Positions 55,206 through 58,524 of a stretch of DNA of 58,524 bases are shown here, piece by piece. The notes beneath the pieces are model-generated. The model was not told the DNA's origin. It worked only from the letters and a program-made list of their open reading frames with translations, and did not search any database. The stretch's first letter is position 1; every line of letters starts with the position of its first letter. Source of the stretch: an uncultured Lachnospiraceae bacterium (GTDB lineage: Bacteria > Bacillota > Clostridia > Lachnospirales > Lachnospiraceae); NCBI GenBank assembly GCA_946403075.1, contig CAMIYN010000004.1, positions 1 to 58,524 of the forward strand, given 5' to 3'. The position numbers and the translations under genes are program-made.

Positions 55206-55237
55206 TTTAGGGTTATTATTGTGTCCTAACTTTGTTG

Positions 55238-56842
55238 TTAGAACACCAATAATCCCCTATTATCGTAGACACTTCCGCCTTCTTCATTACCCATTCTTAT
55301 TGCCCTATCAAGTGCCATAATGAGTGCCACAGCCCCATCGATTTTTTCAGTAGATTTTGCTTTATCAGGTTTTATGTTCCCAGCAGGATCAGTTCTCACA
55401 AAAATATTGTCCATCATCCACCTTAAAACTGGATGTCCACTATGTGCTATTTTCTTTTCAAGTACAAGTTTCATTAACTCTTTAGTTGCTGGACTCATAT
55501 CTTTATATCCTTGACCGAATGCTATGACTTCAAATCCTAACCCTTCCAAATTTTGTGACATCTGCACTGCTCCCCAACGGTCGAAGCATATGCCTTTAAT
55601 GTTATATTTTTCGCCAAGCTCTTCAATGAACTTTTCTATAAATCCATAGTGTATTACATTGCCTTCAGTTGTTTGAAGTTTACCATTTGCTTTCCAAACA
55701 TCATATGGCACATGGTCTCTTCTAACTCTTAAATCAATATTGTCCTCAGGTATCCAAAAGTAAGGCATAACTATGTATTTTTCATCTTCATTTCTTGGTG
55801 GGAACACTAATACAAAAGCACTGATATCAGTTGTTGATGATAAATCAAGTCCACCATAACAAATACGACCAACTAACTCATCTTCATTAATTTCATCTTT
55901 ACAATCATCCCACTTATCCATTGGCATCCACCTTATACTTTGTTTTACCCATTGGTTTAGTCTTAATTGTCTAAATGCATTCTCTTCAGCAGGATTTTGT
56001 TTTGCAGACTCACAAGCAACTCGAACTTTTTCAATGTCTACAGTAATATTTAATGATGGGTTTGCTTTCTTCCAAACTTCTTCTGAAGTCCAATCATCAT
56101 CCATCTCTGCTCCATAAATAACAGGATAGAATGTGTGGTCTATTTTTCTTCCCTCAAGTATATCTTTTGCTTTTTGATGCACCTCATAACAAATAGAATT
56201 TAAATCATTCCCAGCTGTTGTTATAAAAAAGAATAACGGTTGTTTTCTTGCATCGCCACTCCCTTTTGTCATCACATCAAATAGTTTTCTATCAGGCATT
56301 GAATGCAACTCATCAAAGATTAATCCATGAATATTGAATCCATGTTTACTATATGCTTCTGCAGATAAAACTTGATAAAAACTATTTGTTGATTTATATC
56401 TTAATCTCTTACTTGCTTCTTGTATTTTTATTTTTCTTGATAACTCAGGCGACTTTCTCACCATTTCTTTCGCTACATCAAATACAATACTTGCTTGTTG
56501 TCTATCAGATGCACACCCATAAATCTCTGCACCTGCTTCTCTATCGGCACAAAGTAGATAAAGTGCGACCGCTGCCGCTAACTCACTTTTTCCTTGTTTC
56601 TTCGCGCACTCTATAAATGCTATATTAAATTGTCTATAGCCATTTTCTTTTATGACTCCAAAAATATCTCTTATTATTCTTTCTTGCCAGTCAATTAATA
56701 TAAATGGTTTCTTGTCCCACTCACCTTTCGTGTGTTTTAAATAATGCTCTATAAAGTTTACTGCTTTGTCTGCTTTTTCTTTATCATAGTGAGAAGTAGG
56801 AAGCATAAATCTTGTTGGTTTATAATCTTTCAATTTACACAT
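55238..56842 (-). CDS. Terminase large subunit
   Basis: The 534-residue motor has Walker A CAKKQGKS (residues 79-86), Walker B GLIFDELHSMPD, coupling motif FITTAGND and a C-terminal RNase H-like nuclease with GGLDLSSTTDISAF and the late KPDKAKSTEKIDGAVALIMA. It packages DNA into the prohead. Its ATG overlaps the stop of the HNH gene (TAATG) and has only a distant AAGGA, so it may depend on translational coupling. The small subunit is not next to it. Confidence 0.96.
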   Translation of the reverse strand: MCKLKDYKPTRFMLPTSHYDKEKADKAVNFIEHYLKHTKGEWDKKPFILIDWQERIIRDIFGVIKENGYRQFNIAFIECAKKQGKSELAAAVALYLLCADREAGAEIYGCASDRQQASIVFDVAKEMVRKSPELSRKIKIQEASKRLRYKSTNSFYQVLSAEAYSKHGFNIHGLIFDELHSMPDRKLFDVMTKGSGDARKQPLFFFITTAGNDLNSICYEVHQKAKDILEGRKIDHTFYPVIYGAEMDDDWTSEEVWKKANPSLNITVDIEKVRVACESAKQNPAEENAFRQLRLNQWVKQSIRWMPMDKWDDCKDEINEDELVGRICYGGLDLSSTTDISAFVLVFPPRNEDEKYIVMPYFWIPEDNIDLRVRRDHVPYDVWKANGKLQTTEGNVIHYGFIEKFIEELGEKYNIKGICFDRWGAVQMSQNLEGLGFEVIAFGQGYKDMSPATKELMKLVLEKKIAHSGHPVLRWMMDNIFVRTDPAGNIKPDKAKSTEKIDGAVALIMALDRAIRMGNEEGGSVYDNRGLLVF

Positions 56843-57360
56843 TAGCTATTTAACAAATCCTTATTTAATCTTGCAAATGGTCCAAAATACTTTATTGCAG
56901 CTTTGTCCCTAACTTTCGCTGCTTCAAGGGCTGTATCATACAAACCTAAATGTATCTTTTTTCCATTTAAATTAATATATGACTCATACTTTCCTACTTG
57001 CTTAAAAAAACTAACACCATAAAAACCTGATGTATTAGTGCATCTCATTTTTTGATTAAAAGTATTTTGTTGATGAGTGCAAAGCCTTAAATTACATCTA
57101 CGATTATCAAATTTATTACCTGAAATATGATCTATGTCAAAATTAGACTTATTTAATAAAAATGTATGCAAACACCACGACCTTTGTTTATATCCCCTAA
57201 AATTCCTTATTGTTGATACTGGATATCCTCTTTTCCCTTTATTCCAACTATGCTTTGAAACTTCTTCCAAATCATCAGCATCAATTAAAAAGAATGTTTT
57301 ATCCTTAAAGTAAATTTTGCACACTTTCCCATTATCTATTAATTCATATTTATTTTTCAT
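56842..57360 (-). CDS. HNH homing-type endonuclease with AP2 domain
   Basis: The HNH motif is in FDIDHISGNKFDNRRCNLRL (residues about 74-93; DH, N and N/H positions), and residues about 110-165 form an AP2-like DNA-binding domain (SGFYGVSFFKQVGKYESYIN, then ALEAAKVRDKAAIKYFG). Such HNH-AP2 proteins are free-standing homing endonucleases in phages, distinct from the HNH proteins that help cos packaging. It is translationally coupled to the large terminase, and a terminator hairpin sits just upstream. Confidence 0.93.
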   Translation of the reverse strand: MKNKYELIDNGKVCKIYFKDKTFFLIDADDLEEVSKHSWNKGKRGYPVSTIRNFRGYKQRSWCLHTFLLNKSNFDIDHISGNKFDNRRCNLRLCTHQQNTFNQKMRCTNTSGFYGVSFFKQVGKYESYINLNGKKIHLGLYDTALEAAKVRDKAAIKYFGPFARLNKDLLNS

Positions 57361-57376
57361 TTAAACCTCCAAAACA

Positions 57377-57403
57377 ATAAAAAAGAGACTTAATGAGTCT
57401 CTT
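57377..57403 (-). terminator. Terminator before the HNH-terminase genes
   Basis: Minus strand AAGAGACT (57396-57403) and AGTCTCTT (57383-57390) form an 8-bp stem with a five-base loop followed by six T residues. The ribosome site of the HNH gene follows at once. Confidence 0.85.
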
Positions 57404-57431
57404 AATTTTTATTATTTATATGTGAACGACA

Positions 57432-57449
57432 AAAGCCCTATAAGGCTTT
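57432..57449 (-). terminator. Weak second hairpin, end of small-gene group
   Basis: Minus strand AAAGCC (57444-57449) pairs with GGCTTT (57432-57437) around six bases, followed by only a short T run. It lies between the 45-residue membrane protein and the stronger terminator. Confidence 0.5.
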
Positions 57450-57472
57450 CATCTACTTATTTTCAAATTTAA

Positions 57473-57610
57473 TTATTTCTTTTTAGTAATTAATTCTACT
57501 AATTTTGATAAACCCATCACCACCAACATAAATGGTATTGATATAAATAGTAACATGTACATTGCTGCATTGTCTAAAAAATCTCTCATTGTTTCAGTTC
57601 TACTTTTCAT
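57473..57610 (-). CDS. Small single-helix membrane protein (45 aa)
   Basis: ATG 57610 behind AAGGTGG opens a 45-residue protein with one hydrophobic helix (MLLFISIPFMLVVMGLSKLV) and a Lys-rich end (ITKKK), so the C-terminus is probably cytoplasmic. It overlaps the preceding gene by 11 bp. No family recognised. Confidence 0.7.
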   Translation of the reverse strand: MKSRTETMRDFLDNAAMYMLLFISIPFMLVVMGLSKLVELITKKK

Positions 57611-57920
57611 TATTACCACCTTTCTCATAAAGAAATAGACACCAAGTTTTCATCTTTTTATACTTTTCTTCAGTTTTCTTTAAATGCTCTACTACTTCAT
57701 ACATTGTTTTACAATTTTTGCATAAGACTTCAGTTTCAAATGCTGTCTCAACTGGATGTGTAAATACATGAGCACTTAATCTATTTTTATAAAGTTGAGC
57801 ATAAATCTCTAACCTTCCTGCTTTACATTTAACACTTCTTTCAGCACTAATACCATCAATCTTTATGTTAAAATACTTTTTAAATTTAGATGCATCATCT
57901 ATAAAATCTTTAGCTTTCAT
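57600..57920 (-). CDS. Hypothetical protein (106 aa)
   Basis: A helical start (AKDFIDDASKFKKYFNIKID), a beta-rich middle (AGRLEIYAQLYKNRLSAHVF) and a Cys pair (LCKNCKTMYEVVEHLKK) are visible. One zinc site is possible but only two Cys are close together. Part of the small-gene group before the terminase; not recognised. Confidence 0.7.
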   Translation of the reverse strand: MKAKDFIDDASKFKKYFNIKIDGISAERSVKCKAGRLEIYAQLYKNRLSAHVFTHPVETAFETEVLCKNCKTMYEVVEHLKKTEEKYKKMKTWCLFLYEKGGNNEK

Positions 57921-57924
57921 TTTC

Positions 57925-58107
57925 CTATCCCTCGTTATCTAATAATAATTCAAGTACTGCTTTTGTGTCTTCATCAGTTGGCTCTATATCCCAACCCCTA
58001 TCGTAGTTTGCTACTTTTTCTTTTCCTTTGTTTTCAATTATTGCTTCTTTCCATTTACCAAAACCTTCAAATGGATTTTTTAAATTCTTTATACTCTTAA
58101 GTTCCAT
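57925..58107 (-). CDS. Hypothetical protein (60 aa)
   Basis: The protein contains NPFEGFGKWKEAIIENKGKE and DRGWDIEPTDEDTKAVLELL, giving a small acidic domain. It is 1 bp after the preceding gene and 4 bp before the next, so it is co-transcribed. No family recognised. Confidence 0.65.
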   Translation of the reverse strand: MELKSIKNLKNPFEGFGKWKEAIIENKGKEKVANYDRGWDIEPTDEDTKAVLELLLDNEG

Positions 58108-58108
58108 C

Positions 58109-58426
58109 TTACTTCTTCTCCTTTAAGTTAAACCATTTAGTTTTTCCTTCGCCGCATCCCACACCGTTTAACACTGCTGTTTTTTCATCAATAATTGTAA
58201 GTGTCCAAGTCCAATCTCCTCTGCCATCTTGTTCATTTGCTTTTTCAAATTTGTCTTCTTTACCATTTGAGTCCTTACCCCAATCAAGTGCTTTCTCTAC
58301 ATTTGCTAAATCAAACTTTTTGATTTTCTTAATTAATTCGTCTACTTGATAACCATCGTGCCAAGTCCAATAAATTTTAGTTTTGTTTTCCTTTACAAAG
58401 TTTACATTTACATTTGCTGTTGTCAT
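58109..58426 (-). CDS. Hypothetical Trp-rich small protein (105 aa)
   Basis: The first gene after the 58472 element. It is rich in Trp, Lys and Asp (IYWTWHDGYQVDEL, GDWTWTLTIIDEKTA, TKWFNLKEKK), with beta strands flanking a central helix. A GNRA-type hairpin (AGGCGAAAGCCT) lies just before its AAAGGG ribosome site. Not recognised; size and position suit an early or accessory phage protein. Confidence 0.7.
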   Translation of the reverse strand: MTTANVNVNFVKENKTKIYWTWHDGYQVDELIKKIKKFDLANVEKALDWGKDSNGKEDKFEKANEQDGRGDWTWTLTIIDEKTAVLNGVGCGEGKTKWFNLKEKK

Positions 58427-58471
58427 TTTCTTTTACCCTTTAGGCTTTCGCCTATCCTTTCTTTTTTTTGT

Positions 58472-58524
58472 TAGTGTATATATCGCTCTAAAGTGTAAAA
58501 ATAGCAAGTTATTTATTCTTACAT
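58472..58524 (-). promoter_or_regulatory. Promoter-like shared element, copy A
   Basis: Minus strand: TTGCTA (58502-58507), 17-bp spacer TTTTTACACTTTAGAGC, then GATATA (58479-58484) and TACACTAA. Transcription would start near 58472, 46 nt before the first small gene. Its upstream half equals copy B (55172-55205), and its downstream half resembles the segment at the first recombinase start (33797-33840). TACACT occurs twice, 19 bp apart, which may be an operator. The element is cut by the window end. Confidence 0.6.

Noticed and set aside
57361..57472. A group I or II intron at the terminase considered because of the HNH gene
   Set aside because: The large terminase is continuous from Walker A to nuclease motifs and no intron core is seen; the HNH gene is free-standing.

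Overview
The window is very AT-rich with long intergenic A/T tracts, strong GGAGG-type ribosome binding sites and occasional TTG/GTG starts. The gene content (class III fructose-1,6-bisphosphatase, split transketolase, LTA-synthase-like enzyme, orphan FtsE-like ATPase, DUF6273 lipoprotein) points to a low-GC anaerobic Firmicute of the Clostridia, possibly near Peptostreptococcaceae. That placement is inferred from gene content, not from a search. Every credible protein gene lies on the minus strand, so transcription runs from high to low coordinates.

Bases 1-29000 are chromosomal. In transcriptional order they hold: a split transketolase, RsmE, an LTA-synthase-like enzyme, a cysteine desulfurase, a secreted protein and class III FBPase (28999-20342); tRNA-Arg(TCT); pth and mfd; rpsB-tsf; then rpmF-plsX-acpP-rnc-smc; then pyrH-frr-uppS-cdsA; then a methionine gamma-lyase family enzyme, an FtsE-like ATPase, a metallo-beta-lactamase fold hydrolase, a LysR regulator and a lipoprotein. 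The usual rpsB-tsf-pyrH-frr-uppS-cdsA order is split by the rpmF-plsX-acpP-rnc-smc block, and a GC-rich tandem repeat lies at the tsf/rpmF junction. The SMC protein has a shortened C-terminal coiled-coil arm.

Bases 29000-31000 are a junction zone: a transketolase promoter with a long duplicated leader, a decayed IS30-family element with 13-bp inverted repeats, a tail-fibre-like gene that seems to have lost its 5' end, and a cluster of GGGAACT repeats with a hairpin.

Bases 31000-58524 are most of a prophage with a contractile (PBSX/Xkd-type) tail. In transcriptional order: small accessory genes, an HNH-AP2 endonuclease, large terminase, more small genes, portal, ClpP-like protease, HK97 major capsid, connectors, sheath, tube, tail chaperone with a programmed -1 frameshift, tape measure, LysM/hub/baseplate proteins, two receptor-binding proteins, holin-like proteins and an M15 peptidase. 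A strong terminator follows, then an SNF2 helicase, a small HTH/zinc protein and two overlapping large serine recombinases. Repressor, replication genes, small terminase subunit and the right attachment site are not visible and should lie beyond base 58524.

The most interesting signals are accessory cassettes inside the late operon. A seven-helix membrane protein between the tail chaperone and tape measure has a perfect consensus promoter (TTGACA, 17 bp, TATAAT) and its own terminator. Two further groups of small unknown genes flank the large terminase, are each preceded by a shared 34-bp element and each end in an intrinsic terminator. An element related to these lies at the first recombinase start codon. 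These look like independently transcribed morons and are good candidates for lysogen-expressed, exclusion or anti-defence genes.
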